Assembly (NCBI GenBank): GCA_034509425.1
Contig: JAVTVJ010001186.1
Span: forward strand, 62,001-126,000
DNA length: 64,000 bases
Direction: 5' to 3'
DNA from: Eopsaltria australis
Lineage: Eukaryota; Chordata; Aves; Passeriformes; Petroicidae
The translations under genes were made by a program, and so were the position numbers. The notes beneath the pieces were generated by a model. It made no database searches. It was not told where the DNA came from and was given only the letters and a program-made list of their open reading frames with translations. Below, in pieces: positions 12,072 to 42,370 of the stretch (positions are counted from its first letter, which is position 1; each line of letters begins with the position of its first letter).

Positions 12072-12551
12072 AAAAGGGGCAAAAAGAGGCTAGGGCTAGG
12101 GCGAGAAGCAGACCTCAGCAGGCTGGAGCCAAAGCAAAAACATAAGATTCAAAAAGCTCCGATTCTAAAGCAAGTCTCAAAAAGCCCCTCAAATCACCAA
12201 GCCACAAAAGCAAAAGTACAGTCTCAGAAAACCCCCAAGCCAAAATCCCACACCTAAAAAGCAAGTTTCGAAAAGCCCTGGGGGCTTTGACATAATTACT
12301 TTATATGCCCCATGCGCCTCCCAAAGCCTGCCTGCTAGCAGGAGACCATTGGCCCAGTCCAACCTTTCACCATCTGATTGGAGAAGCCCCTCTGGGGAGT
12401 TCAGTGGCCTGTGGAAAGTGTTGCCAGGCAAATCCTCCCAGAGACAAGGCTTCTTCTAGTTGCCTCCTGCATATGGCACATGTGCACCCCTCTTCCACAT
12501 GCCTGTGACAACCACTGTTGAGGTAAATCAAAACTGAATTGGCTCCTCACA
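12072..12551 (-). mobile_element. right part (U3 side) of the antisense LTR-like element interrupted by CR1
   Basis: Read on the minus strand it starts TGTGAGGAGCC at 12,551, contains CCAAT-type motifs near 12,350, and has a TATAAA box at 12,300-12,305. This is the layout of an LTR promoter. The sequence then runs into the 3' end of the CR1 copy. The other half is proposed at 9,086-9,640. Confidence 0.5.
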
Positions 12552-12754
12552 ATTGGGCGTGCATTTTAACACTGAATTTTGGCGTGTTAGGCTAATGTCA
12601 GAGGAACAGATAAATAAAACTCATTTCTACAAGGGAGACAGGTCTCAGCTAGGCTCAATTGCAATACTCCAAAAATTTGAGCCATTTAGCAAGTTGCCAC
12701 AGTTAAGTATTGCCTTTTCCAGATACAATTTACAGTAACACCTATTCTCAACAC

Positions 12755-12982
12755 TTCTGCAATCTTTGAAGCTCTTCTTAGGAAATGCAGAGGGAAAGGG
12801 CAACACAGAGAGAAGTCCAGGGCTTTCAGGATATTCATCTCCATCCCATGGATATGGACCTTGTGATCACTTACACAGCTAAAGTCTCCAGTATATGGGT
12901 GATGAATCTCTTCATATTTGCTGGCAATGTACATAGCTATGACACCAACCAGCTGCAACTTCACTTTGGAAACAGCAATGTC
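12755..12982 (-). pseudogene. CCNB1: CCNB1 (cyclin B1) relic: cyclin-box exon
   Basis: After a good acceptor (a polypyrimidine-like tract ending TACAG at 12,983-12,987), 76 codons read [34 protein letters not shown] and later [24 protein letters not shown]. These align with the human CCNB1 exon holding LQLVGVTAMFIASKYEE and [15 protein letters not shown]. The exon frame is open, but about three codons are missing in the segment before MEMN. The donor site has decayed: GTGTTG follows the last recognisable codon, where GTRAGT is expected. No downstream exon follows. The exon before it in the family (MRAILIDWL...), at the heart of the cyclin box, is not found. In a live gene this protein would activate CDK1 at mitosis. 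Here it looks like a unitary pseudogene at the syntenic CCNB1 position. Confidence 0.8.
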
Positions 12983-13082
12983 CTGTAGCAAGAAGCAGTA
13001 GAGACTTATCTAAATGACTTGGTTCACAACACAGGTTTTCAAGGTAGTCAGTGTAAAGCTTGTTACATGGCAGGATGTTCAT

Positions 13083-13343
13083 AGCCACTTATACAGAATA
13101 ACTACACACCCTGTTACCTCTGTTGGCACCTGCAGGGGTGTTAGAAGGCCTTGAGTCCAAATCAGGGAGAGGAATAAGCAGTTTTGATACACCAACTCCG
13201 TTGCCAAGAGCTTTGTGTAGTACGTACAATTGGGAATCGAAGTGGTCATCTGTATTTTTAAGGATATGCTCAGCCACACAGGGTGTTACTAACCAGCATT
13301 CATGCTTTAGCCTACGGGAAAAGCACCTTGTCAGCTGACACAT
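13083..13343 (-). other. unassigned open reading frame inside the CCNB1 relic
   Basis: This minus-strand frame begins MCQLTRCFSRRLKHECW and continues for 84 codons without a stop. It is bounded by plausible splice-like signals (CCCGTAG just before the RLKHEC stretch, and a GTAACAGG after it). It shows no resemblance to cyclin B1, which should have its missing exon in this interval. It adjoins an inverted CR1 remnant, so it may be part of an unrecognised inserted element or a chance frame. I do not recognise a family. Confidence 0.25.
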
Positions 13344-13560
13344 CCAGTCATTTCTTGAACACTTCCAGGGAGTGACTTTACCACCTCCCTGGGCAGCCCA
13401 TTCCAGTGTCAGACCACCCTTTCAGTAAAGAAATTCTTGATGTCCAACCTGAACCTCCCCTGGCACAGCTTGCAGCCATTTCCTCTTCTGTCCTTATCTG
13501 CGAGTTTGGTACAGATGTAGCCCATGGGTGCAGACCACAGGGCACAAGGTTTCCTTGCTT
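13340..13560 (-). mobile_element. CR1 LINE 3' fragment in the CCNB1 relic
   Basis: The plus strand reads the reverse complement of the CR1 3' end: 'ttgaacacttccaggg', 'ctgggcagcccattccagtg', 'ttcagtaaagaaattcttg' and 'cctcccctggcacagcttg' in the usual order. It falls between the two recognisable CCNB1 exons, where the missing exon would be expected. Confidence 0.85.
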
Positions 13561-13781
13561 ACTAGACATGGGCTAGAAAGAGCATAGTACTAGTATTAGT
13601 AGTTGATGGGTCTAACAACCAGCATCTCTTCATATTATCAGCTGAGTTCACTTATGTATTTTAAAACTGAAGCAAGCTTACTAATGCCTCTAAAGAAATC
13701 ACAGTTGAAAAGTGAATACCAACTCCAAGGCAAGCCACACCTACAAGGACAGGTTTACTGCAAATGTCATTAGATGCTTAC

Positions 13782-13970
13782 CAACCTCCAGGTGTCTCAG
13801 AGAGTTGTAAATGCCCTTCACATAGTTGCTACACAGGTTTGGGTCATTACTGTCTTCCATATCTGAGTCTTCAGACGCAAGCAAGACACGAGAAAAAGCC
13901 TGACACAGTATGTATTTTCTGCTGGATCACATTCACATATTTCCATGGGGTTTGGAGACTGATGCTCTGA
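13782..13970 (-). pseudogene. CCNB1: CCNB1 relic: upstream exon with a frameshift
   Basis: The acceptor is CCTTATAG, ending at 13,971. Codons then read [15 protein letters not shown], matching human SPSPMETSGCAPAEE. After a disrupted joint the next frame reads [14 protein letters not shown], then [21 protein letters not shown], matching human LCQAFSDVILAVND and [20 protein letters not shown]. Between the two blocks there are 8 nt (13,909-13,916) where the family has two codons (6 nt). The frame therefore shifts and the translation soon meets a stop. The donor GTAAGC at 13,776-13,781 is still good. Conservation of both blocks shows that the exon was functional in an ancestor. The lesion could in principle be a sequencing error, but it is accompanied by a missing exon and missing 3' exons. 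Confidence 0.8.
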
Positions 13971-14289
13971 CTATAAGGAAATTCAGAAAATCAGCGCAGA
14001 TAGCACTTCCCTGCACAGCCCAGCATGCGCCAAGCTGCAATCCTGTAGCTTGGAGTGCTGCATGGGATCATGCCCCTTGTTTCAGGGCACCAGAGGAAGG
14101 CACGGCTCTGCTGCAGTGGCTGCCAAGCACTGGGCTGGGGAAGGGGCACAAAGCACAAGGAGGCCACAGACGGTACCTTGGAGGGCTCTGGCTGAGGCAG
14201 GCGTATTTTCCTTGGCAGAAAACCTCAGGAGCCTCCTGGTGACCATCCTCCCAGGGGCAGGGGCATACTTGACACTCGGCTGCCCGTGA

Positions 14290-15010
14290 TCCCCCTTCAA
14301 CTTGGCGACTTCTTGGCGACTGGGCGCACTTTGGGCTCAGCCATGCAGTTGTCGATGTCCGCCCATTGTGGGGGCGGTCGCCGTCCCTTCTTGGGGACGT
14401 TCGAGGGATCGGCCGCGGAGCGAGACTGCAGGGGAGGGCGAGAGAAGGGCGGTCAGCGGGACGGTGCGTGTGGATGCGCGCTGCATCGCCGCGGCCCCGG
14501 GAACGGGGGAATCGGAATCGGGGCAGCGCTGCAGGCAGTGCCGGCGGGCTGGAGGAGCGCAGCCGGGGCAAGACCGCACAGCTCCGGACCTGAGGGGCTT
14601 CACGGCTGCTCCCCTTCGCACTAGAGGGCTGAAGGGGAGGAGAGCGAGGGAACCAACGGGCTGTCCCAGGGGAAAGCGAAACGGGCACACACCCACCGCC
14701 CTCCCCACCAAGCGAAGACCGGCCGCCCCTGGGTTGTACCCTCCAGCGCTCGCCAAGCGACTGGAGGGAAAGGGACGGAGAGAGCAGGACACGAAGGGCC
14801 GCCAAGTGCCTCCCCGCGAGTCACGGTAACAGCCCGCTCCGCAGCCCCGCTCCGCGCCGAGCCGGCCCCATGGCGCGCGTACCGGCGGGAGCCCGCCGGG
14901 CAGGAGAGGAGCAGCGGCACGGGGCGCGGTGCAGCCGCCGCGCATTTGAAGCCTCCCGCCGCCGCCGGGATCACACTGCCAGCCACATTCGGTTTGGGTT
15001 CTGCCGCTAG
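14290..15010 (-). promoter_or_regulatory. CpG island at the 5' end of the CCNB1 relic
   Basis: About 0.7 kb of CpG-dense, GC-rich sequence sits with sharp edges where the CCNB1 promoter should be. The gene behind it is broken. Long open frames on both strands here are a by-product of GC richness. Retention of CpGs suggests the island is still unmethylated in the germ line, perhaps as a promoter for another transcript. Confidence 0.65.
14297..14486 (-). pseudogene. CCNB1: possible CCNB1 5' exon relics (exons 1-2)
   Basis: An ATG at 14,484-14,486 begins MQRASTRT, weakly like the cyclin B1 start MALRVTRN. A further segment after a CTGCAG acceptor (exon start 14,425) reads KKGRRPPPQWADIDN, weakly like the family stretch GLRPRTALGDIGN, and ends at a stop at 14,297-14,299. 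Both similarities are short. They are believable mainly because the segment lies in a CpG island just upstream of firm CCNB1 exons. The destruction box expected in B-type cyclins is not intact. Confidence 0.4.
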
Positions 15011-16255
15011 CAAATGAAGTAGGAAATCGCCATTTGCTCGGAGGAAGCTGTAGCAAGCACAAAAGCTTTACAGTTCAGATAATGATCTGAAAGACAGAAT
15101 CACTCCACTTTTCATCATCTTCACTCCCTGTCACAATGGGGTTTGCTAAAATACTGTCAAGCCTAGTACAATCACCTCAAAACAGCAGTGGCACATGTAA
15201 ACATTAACTGAAGCTTTTTGTTTGAGATTGGTTTTCAAAACCAAAATATCACCCTAATTCTAGACTGAGCATAACTGTAGCTCAAGTGATGAGCCTTCTG
15301 AAAGAGGCAAGGTAAGAAAACCACTGCCAAATGTGTAAATGGGCAGAAAACAGGATCCAGCTTGGAGGAGGTGGCTGCCTCTCCAGTGCTGTCCCAAGAG
15401 ATGAGGGAACTGTGATTTATGCGCTCAATCTTCATCGCTCTACACAAATGCAGTGCAACTTCCAGAATTTTTCTGACCACAGTTTTCCAAGTCGGTCTTG
15501 TAGTGCAGATAGTGTTTCAACACAGCACAAGGAGGAACTCCTTCAAGAGTAACAAAACAAACCAAGTTGTATACACAATCTGATCACAAGCAGAATGGCT
15601 CAAAGACACCCCTAACTGCATTCCTGGTAAATCTCCTCCAATTATATAATTCCTTTATCACTGTCCTGTCCTTCAGTTTCACTAACATCAAGTCTATTCT
15701 TACTGTAATGGTATTCAAGAACCACTGAATACCAGAAACATGAAAACAGCATGACAAAATAATACTGCCATGATACACGGGATGATGAAAAACATATTCA
15801 TTCTTGTTAACCACTGAATTAATTTCTTAAATTTCAAGGAAAATATCAATGTGCTACAAACAAGAAGAGGGGGCACAAGAAGCCTGTAAACAGATGTAAG
15901 CACAACTACCTCTGAAGATGTATGTTATTACCCATTGACACGTTTTCACTAAACACATAGATTTGTTTTTTTGCAGTATTAAGTCCCCAACATCCATAAT
16001 TCTTTCGTAAAGGCACTCTTTCACTTTCCAGTAAAAAAATCTCAATTAACTGTTCATTTCAGCAACTTGTCAAGTCCAAGAATACTGTTGCAGTTTAGCA
16101 TTCTAAACCTGAATTTCTTCCCTAGGTAAATACACAGAGGTAAGGTTGGCTACAGTACACCTGCAGCTAACAAGTCATGGTATTACTAAAAAAACTGAGT
16201 GAAGTACAGTAATGTATCTTGAAGAGATGAAGTTTAGCTGAATTCTAGGATGCTC
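15011..16255. other. intergenic AT-rich sequence between the CCNB1 island and SLC30A5
   Basis: The sequence is moderately AT-rich. I see no exon, repeat family or RNA gene. Part of it, toward 16,250, may be the distal 3' untranslated region of SLC30A5. Confidence 0.5.
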
Positions 16256-17050
16256 ACTGATTTATTACTTGTAGATTTCAAATATTGCATTTGAAGTTAT
16301 TCATATAAAAAGTAAAAAATATTTATTTTACAGTGGTTTAAGTTATGATTCTGAGTCTTCCCAGGAAAGAGAAACGTGTTTTCATGTTTTCTTCCTTTCC
16401 CTATTTCTCACTGTTAAATCTGTGGATTTCTCTTCTTAAAAAAGAGTTTGATACAAATGTCAAATGGTAACATATATTTGCTCTGGTGCATTAAGTGTAG
16501 AAATCAGATTTGTATGCTGTGACATAATAGAAAAACTGTGCATTTCTATTATCTAATAAAGTATGCAAAACACAGGACTTCATGTTTTTTACTCCTCATA
16601 ATAAAGTGGTCTTTTTTCATTCCAAGAGTCTTCAAGCTATCCTTGAAGGAAAGAAAAATATTCCCCAATTGATTATGTTCACATTCCAGTATAACCTACT
16701 TCTATTTCCCACTGCTCACAAGAAATTATAATATGGATGCTCCACACTTTGGAGAAAGTATGGAATATATCTGTTCTCATCTACAAGTTTCAAGAGTTCT
16801 GTTTAATAAACACCAAGTATAGTATGTAAGATTTCAATTATTTTCACATATACAGTAAGTACTCAAGTCCTTCTTATTTCCTTTATAAAAGCATCTCAAT
16901 CCAATTAACAAAGATAGTACACTTACAAAAATTCAAATATATAGTACATTTGTTTCTGTACATGTATGTGCAAGATCTCCCGGCAGAAATACAAATACGG
17001 AATTCAACAGCTTGACCACTTATATCCCCTTTGGCAAATACAACTTTGTA
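16256..17050 (-). other. SLC30A5: SLC30A5 3' untranslated region (approximate)
   Basis: This is the AT-rich sequence after the SLC30A5 stop codon. Possible minus-strand poly(A) signals AATAAA lie at 16,322-16,327 and 16,261-16,266. The true end cannot be chosen from sequence alone. Confidence 0.5.
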
Positions 17051-36260
<19,210 letters not shown>

Positions 36261-36280
36261 GTTTTTTTTTTCTTTTTTTT

Positions 36281-37018
36281 AGTGCAAATCAGTTTGATTT
36301 CTGTTATTATGGGGCAAAGTTCTGCGTTGGTATCAAGCATCAGGAGGCGGTTTCGCTGCTGAAGGCTTCAAATGTCCAGTTGAAACTGATGGGAAAATTG
36401 AGGCGTAAGATTGGAAATGTCCATGTTGAGAGCTAGCTGCTGTCTTCCAGCCATGTATCAAGCTCTCTGGTTTTTGTTCGTAACACAAGATTTTGGTACA
36501 TAGTTCAGCAGTGAGGCAGGAACAAGAAATCAAGAATGTGCTGATGTATTGAATTCACTCGGCAATGGTCAGCTGCATTTTGGATTTCTTTGAAACAGAC
36601 TTGGATAGACTTTAACTGGGAAGAGGAGAGATAGGAGGACAGAGTATGACTGCTGGCAAATGCAATTTTCAGAATTTCATTGGTCAAAAATCAAAGATTT
36701 AAAAAAATTATTTACAGATCTTCAAGTTATCCCCAGTACAGGTGAAGACCTCAGCATGGCAAGCATAAACGAATTAAGTGTAAAGCTGTCTCTCTGTTCC
36801 AGCTGTCTTGTAAAGACCCCTTCAAAGTTTAATCCACAGACCTTGTCTCCTGTCGAAAAAACCCTACAGTTAACAACGTGGGGTCCCTGAAGCGCATGGA
36901 TCAACCACGAGATGTCGATCAGGTTTGTAAGCAGGGAGGGGTGAAACAGCGCCTCGTTCCGTGCCGTGTGCGCTGTGTCCGGGAGATGGAGGTGTTGGCA
37001 AGCAGCACACGGGCTGGA
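36281..37018. other. intergenic sequence upstream of SLC30A5
   Basis: This is unremarkable mixed sequence after the promoter island. Several short open frames overlap on both strands with no family resemblance. I see no exon or repeat. Confidence 0.5.
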
Positions 37019-37020
37019 CC

Positions 37021-37056
37021 GCATCCATCCCGCATCCATCCTGCATCCATCCTGCC
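37021..37056. repeat. short 10-11 bp tandem repeat (gcatccatcc units)
   Basis: Three adjacent copies of a gcatccatcc-type unit are followed by a partial copy. This is a small minisatellite in intergenic DNA. Confidence 0.85.
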
Positions 37057-40000
37057 TGCATGGCCCGGGAACCGCGTGGGGAGGGTTGTGGAACGGGGCA
37101 GGGGGTGGGAATCAGCGCACTGGGTCAGAAACATGGGGAGAAGGGAAGAGAAAAAGGCTAGGGGTGAGCTTTCTGGACCAACACGGGGAAAACACAAAAA
37201 GCAAAGGTGAGAGTTAAATGACAACATTGCAGAGACCAGAGGATGCAGACATGCATCCTCAAGGCTTTTTCAGGGTGGGTATATGTGGCTGCTGCCCATC
37301 AATGGCTCTCCTGTTCATACAGCCCTGTGAGATTACAGTTGCTGGCCTGCCAGTTCACTTAGCTGGTCCCCACTGAGTGCCTCCCCAATATATGTCTCAG
37401 GCACCTGTGCCAGGTGGCATACTCTTGGCTGCTGTGAGTCCCAGGCTGGAGTGGTAGCACAGCACCCCTGCCTAGGCTCTGCACCCCAGCAGGACCCGTG
37501 GCTCAAAGGAAACTCCTGGGAGGACATGTGTCCTGCCGTTTCAGCAGTCCTGTGTCACCTGTACGTACATAAACATACCTAGGACATGAACTTAGACTTG
37601 GGTGTAATCTTGACGTACCAGAAATCCACTGCTGGCTTGTCAGCCTGGTGCAGTTGTATTTGGTTTGGCCAAGAGCTGTCTTGGTGTCAGCATGGCAACT
37701 CTATTATGTGTGAAAACATTTATATAACTCTGCTAGTTTTGAAAATACACATTACCAGGCCCTGCCAGAGCCTATCAGATGTGCATGTTCATACATTCTG
37801 CTGGAGCACCACTGCACACACAGATGGTTACTATCCTGCTGCACAGATGAGGGGGAGGTACCTAAAAAACAAAACCACAGAATCAAAAACCACATGGTGA
37901 AACTGGTTAGGGTTGTTCAAGGCAATGGTGAAAATAAATTACTACTAATGAGAGCAAAGTTGGTGTCTGCAGAAACAACTGGAGAGGAGGAGAGAGAAGC
38001 TAAAGTCCCAGAATTAATAGACCTAGACCCAGAGACTTCACAACTGGAAAAGAAGCCATATGCAGAGTATGGGTTTCTTGTATAGGATTTGAAAGGACTC
38101 TTATTTAAACCCTGCAAAACATGCAGGAAAGGTGAGAAAATCAAGACATTAAATAATGTATAAAGATCCATGGTTTCATTTAGTTCTAAATGTGTATTAA
38201 GTTGTGGTTTCTTTTTGCTTGAATGTTGAATTCTCCTGAAGACTTAAGTTGTGAAATCAGAGTATCTAAAAGGTTAGAAATATGGGGAAAATGGTAGTTG
38301 AAGTGTTAGCAGTGGTCCTAGGGTGTTTCTCCTCAATGAAAGTGTGATGTGGTAAGAAGGAATACCCAGGCCTAACAAATGTCCCTATGAAATGATAAAC
38401 CTGATTGTTACTGTAACCTAGTGAGAGCAGGGGAAACTTGGAAGGAAAAGGCTCAGAGAAATTTGGGAGGATAAATTTTTGCATTTTCTCCACTAAATGA
38501 GATCTTGGAGCAAAAGTCCAAGGAAGCAAAAAAGGACCACTTTCTAAGTGATGTACTTCTTTTTGTTATTTCAGGATTACAGTTAACTATAGTAGATGAA
38601 GGGGGGGGGGAAAGATTCTGCTGCCTGTGAAAGCAGAAGTACTCAAACTTGTGCTCAATGAAGAGCTGCAGTCATTTCAAGTTTTGACTTTTTGGTCTGA
38701 CAAGAAACATCAAGCATTTTCCCTCTGCGTTGAAAAAAATGATGTCTTCATTTGCCACCAAATGCAGGAGCAGTTATCTAGAGCTGGCTCTGGACTTAAG
38801 TCTGTGGGGAGACACACTCAGGATAGTGTCTTAAGTCCTGGTGAGGGAGCTCTGGTAGAGCTGGGCTGCCAATGGGCATTTATTTCAAGTTGTGCTTTTA
38901 TGAAGAGTTTTGTTTGGAAAATATCTTAATAGCCTTGTGTTTATTGAGTAATGGTGACACAGATATCTGTTCCAGGAAAAGCTCATTGGGATTAACTAAG
39001 TAATTGGAATGGCAGAAAATGTTTTTTCTCTTTCAGCATGGGAGGACAGTGACTTTGCTAACACTTGGCTTCTGCACTTGTTCCTTCTGATTCTAATGCA
39101 AGCTGTGGTCTTTCATTTTTCAGCTAGCAGAGAACAACTAAGTAGAGAGCAGCAATATTGGGAAGTGCACAGATATCCATGGTTCCCATCATCATGCTAA
39201 ACCGATACACATCATTTTGCAGAAAATTTCAGACAACTGATGTCCGAGGAAGCGAGGAAAGGAGGGCAACTGTCTCTGAATTGGATTGCTGTGAATCTCC
39301 ATCTCTTCTTGTGCTGCTGCTATTGTATATACATATCACTATGCAAACTAGTGAAATTACTGGTGATAGAAGAGAAAGTAAAAAAATCCTCTGGTGTAGC
39401 AATTCAGAGAAAATGACGTAGCAAGAAAGCCTAATTGTGACTTAAAAGTGTCATTTTTCTGTTCTAAAGCTCCAATATTAACTATGTAGCTGGCATGAAA
39501 AGGGAAAAAAGGGCTGATAGAAAATCAGAAGTGCCTGAAAATCAGGATTACTTTAGAGGCTTTTGTGATTTCCTGTAATGTGACATAAACCACCTATTGT
39601 ATTTTTGCTAGGAAATTTGTAGCTGAGGTGAATATAGCAGAAAATAAAACCTGAGGAAACAGACACAGGGTGTCTATGCTAGAATGAGAGTTATGTTCCT
39701 TACCAAACCATTCACAGAGAATGGTGCCTCTTCAAATTTACATAAAGCATACTAAAATGTATGTTAGACTATATTCTATCATGTTTGCTGCTTCCTGTCA
39801 ACAGAAAGAAGCAAAATGTTTAATATTGCATCATCAGAATACTTGTATTTAGATATAAGCAGCTTTTTTTACTCTGAGTCGTTAACAAAGGTTTCTACTC
39901 TGGCAGTAGTTCTCACTCTTCTCCCTGCACTTGCTGCAGCCTGACACTATCTTCCTGGTGTGGTTCAGGCTGTGCCATGCTTGGCACAGATGGAGCCACT

Positions 40001-42260
40001 GGCGGTGGTCTGGCTGGTTCCAGCATTGCTGTTTTGGAGGGCGGTCAGCCTCCTCCTCCTAGCTCTGTGCTCAGGTGTGTAGCCCTGCTGAGAGCTAGTC
40101 TGCAGTCTGACATGGATTTTTCCCATGAAAAGCAAGAGCCCCCAGATATTAGTCCTGCCTTCTGTGTTCCCCCCTTCAGGGTTTGTCCCTTTGATAGTGG
40201 TGATGCATGCAGAGAGCTGAGCACCTACCAGGTGTGTGGTTTGATAAATGTTTACTGAAAGGAACCCATATAGCAAGGCCCAGCAAAGTGATGTGGTTTC
40301 ATAGGGAGCTCACTTGATGACTGGGCCTCAGTTGTAGGCCAGTGATTTAACAAGGTCAATTCGTCATTCATTTATGCTTATGTAATAACAAATCTGAAAT
40401 AAATACTCGAAATTGTCTTAGATAATTTTTTGCAGCTTTCCAGTCAGAATTAATTAGGTGCTATGAGTCGAGCAACTGAATCACTAGAAATGATTCACTG
40501 CTTTCCTTTCCAAGGATGTGGATTAGCACATGTTCTGTTTTGCTGATGGAGTTCATTCTGCTTTAGGAAACCCATGGAGTACGGCTAGTGTGAGTATAGA
40601 CAAATACATGGTGCTAACTTTCTGTCTAAACCCAGAAGTTTCAGACAGTTCTTATTTTATATTGTCTTCCCAGTGCCAGACCCAAATGATAAGAAATTTG
40701 TGTTGCTGGAAAGGTGAACAACAGAAAGGTCGTTTAATGGCATTTTGCCTCAAATTTCCCATTTTCCCAGCATGACTGAAGGCATCAATTATGGGTTCAC
40801 AATCATGTGAACATTAGCAATAAATCATTGTCTTCTTGAACCTCCAGGATGATACCAAGATATTAATGATTGTTTTATGCCAGCTCACCCGTGTTTTCTA
40901 AAAACAGTAGAAAATTGAAGAGAGCTGGCAATGCAGGCAGGGGAGATGATGGAGATGTGGTGAGTTCATGGCAATAGATAATCCAAAACCTGTGATTTGC
41001 TTCACCACCCTCTTGCCTTCCCCCAGAAACTACCATGGGCTTAAAAAAGGTGGTCTTGGGCATGTGGTAAAAAAATACAATAAAATATGGCTTAAAGCCC
41101 CTGTATTTGGACTTTGTACTGGTTGACTGTGCATCACTGTATTTGGCTTTGTTCTGGTGTCAGCCATACATGACCCACAAGTAACTGCTTGGACCTCCAG
41201 TTCCTGTCTGTGGAACACTACAGATGTATGCCCTGGACATGATGTGGGTGGTGTGCAAGCCCTGCCTCAGGAGCAAGCCTGATCCAATGTATAGCTCACA
41301 GTACAAGAGTATTCAGAAAGCTATACATGCTGACAGAGATAAATGGAAGCTGAAGAAAAGTGATAGAAAGCAGAGTTCAGACTATTCTCTGTGGGTGATA
41401 TTCCTCTTCATGTTTTATTTCCAGTTATTTTAAAATTAAGCCATAAATCGAAGGCAGAATTCACATTACACATTCATCTCCTCTTCTGCAGGCCCCAGGG
41501 GGACAGCTGGACTACTTTATCAGAATGGAGAGTGGAAGGTATTTGACCATTGCTGAGCTCTTGTGTGAATGTATGTGTACTGCTTGAACAGGCAGGTGTT
41601 TTCTCTTATGTTGTCCTGGGATATATCATGCTTTTTTTCGATACTGTTACTAGTTACATGCATACTGGTATTCATCAGGTCTTGTTTTGACAAGCTGTAT
41701 AATAGGACCTCGTCTCTGGAGAGCCAGGACTTAGGCTGAAGATGCATTTAGCTCATATTGGAACATGGGGTTTAAATTTTATTTTAAATTAAAAACCTCA
41801 TTATTACAGCAGGTAATGTGAGGAGAGGAGGGAAGAGAAATTTTAAAAGGCACTGTAAACAAAGAAACATTTTTATCACCAAAACCGTAGCTAGTAATAA
41901 CGAGCAGGTTATCTGGAATGACATTCTAACCACTGAATTATCAATTAAACCTTAATGAAACTTTACCTATTATTGAGTCATTTAGGGTGGTCTTACTATG
42001 TGTGGATTCTCTTTGTCTGGTAGTTGAGTCAAACTCATAGTGAAGACTTTCTCCAGTGCAATGCCAGTCTAGATCTCTTTCCTCCACCTGGGTGCATGTT
42101 TTCACAAAACTCTGGGAACTTAATGTCTTTAGGACCTCTGTTGCTCCATCAGCAGCAAAGACTGGCCAACAAGTGAAAATATCTTAGGAGGAGATGAAAG
42201 CAAAGTCACTGAAATTACCTGTAGACAATACTTGGGAGAGCACTCTCATAGGAAAGCACA
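37057..42260. other. gene desert, no genes recognised
   Basis: About 5 kb has no believable exon, RNA gene or complete repeat. A G-homopolymer sits near 38,600. The open frames are short, lack splice context and resemble no family known to me. Confidence 0.5.
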
Positions 42261-42261
42261 C

Positions 42262-42370
42262 AGAAGATCATAGATTGGTTTGGATTGGAAGGGACCTTAA
42301 AGGTCATCTAGTTCCAACCCATGGGGGGGATACCTTCCACTAGACCAGGTCGCCCCATACAACCTGGCTG
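42262..42370 (-). mobile_element. CR1 LINE 3' terminal fragment
   Basis: The plus strand reads 'agatcatagattggtttggattggaagggaccttaaaggtcatctagttccaaccc', the reverse complement of the highly conserved CR1 3' terminus, followed by 'ccactagaccaggtcgccc'. It is about 100 bp long. Confidence 0.85.

Noticed and set aside
13083..13343. The missing CCNB1 exon 5
   Set aside because: The translation shows none of the cyclin-box residues expected (MRAILIDWL, RLLQETMYM). It is kept as unassigned.
14302..15062. Long open frames on both strands (175, 241 and 245 codons) in the GC-rich block
   Set aside because: They overlap each other in several frames, lack splice context and have the Ala/Arg/Pro/Gly bias of CpG islands. 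The region is better explained as a promoter island with CCNB1 exon relics.
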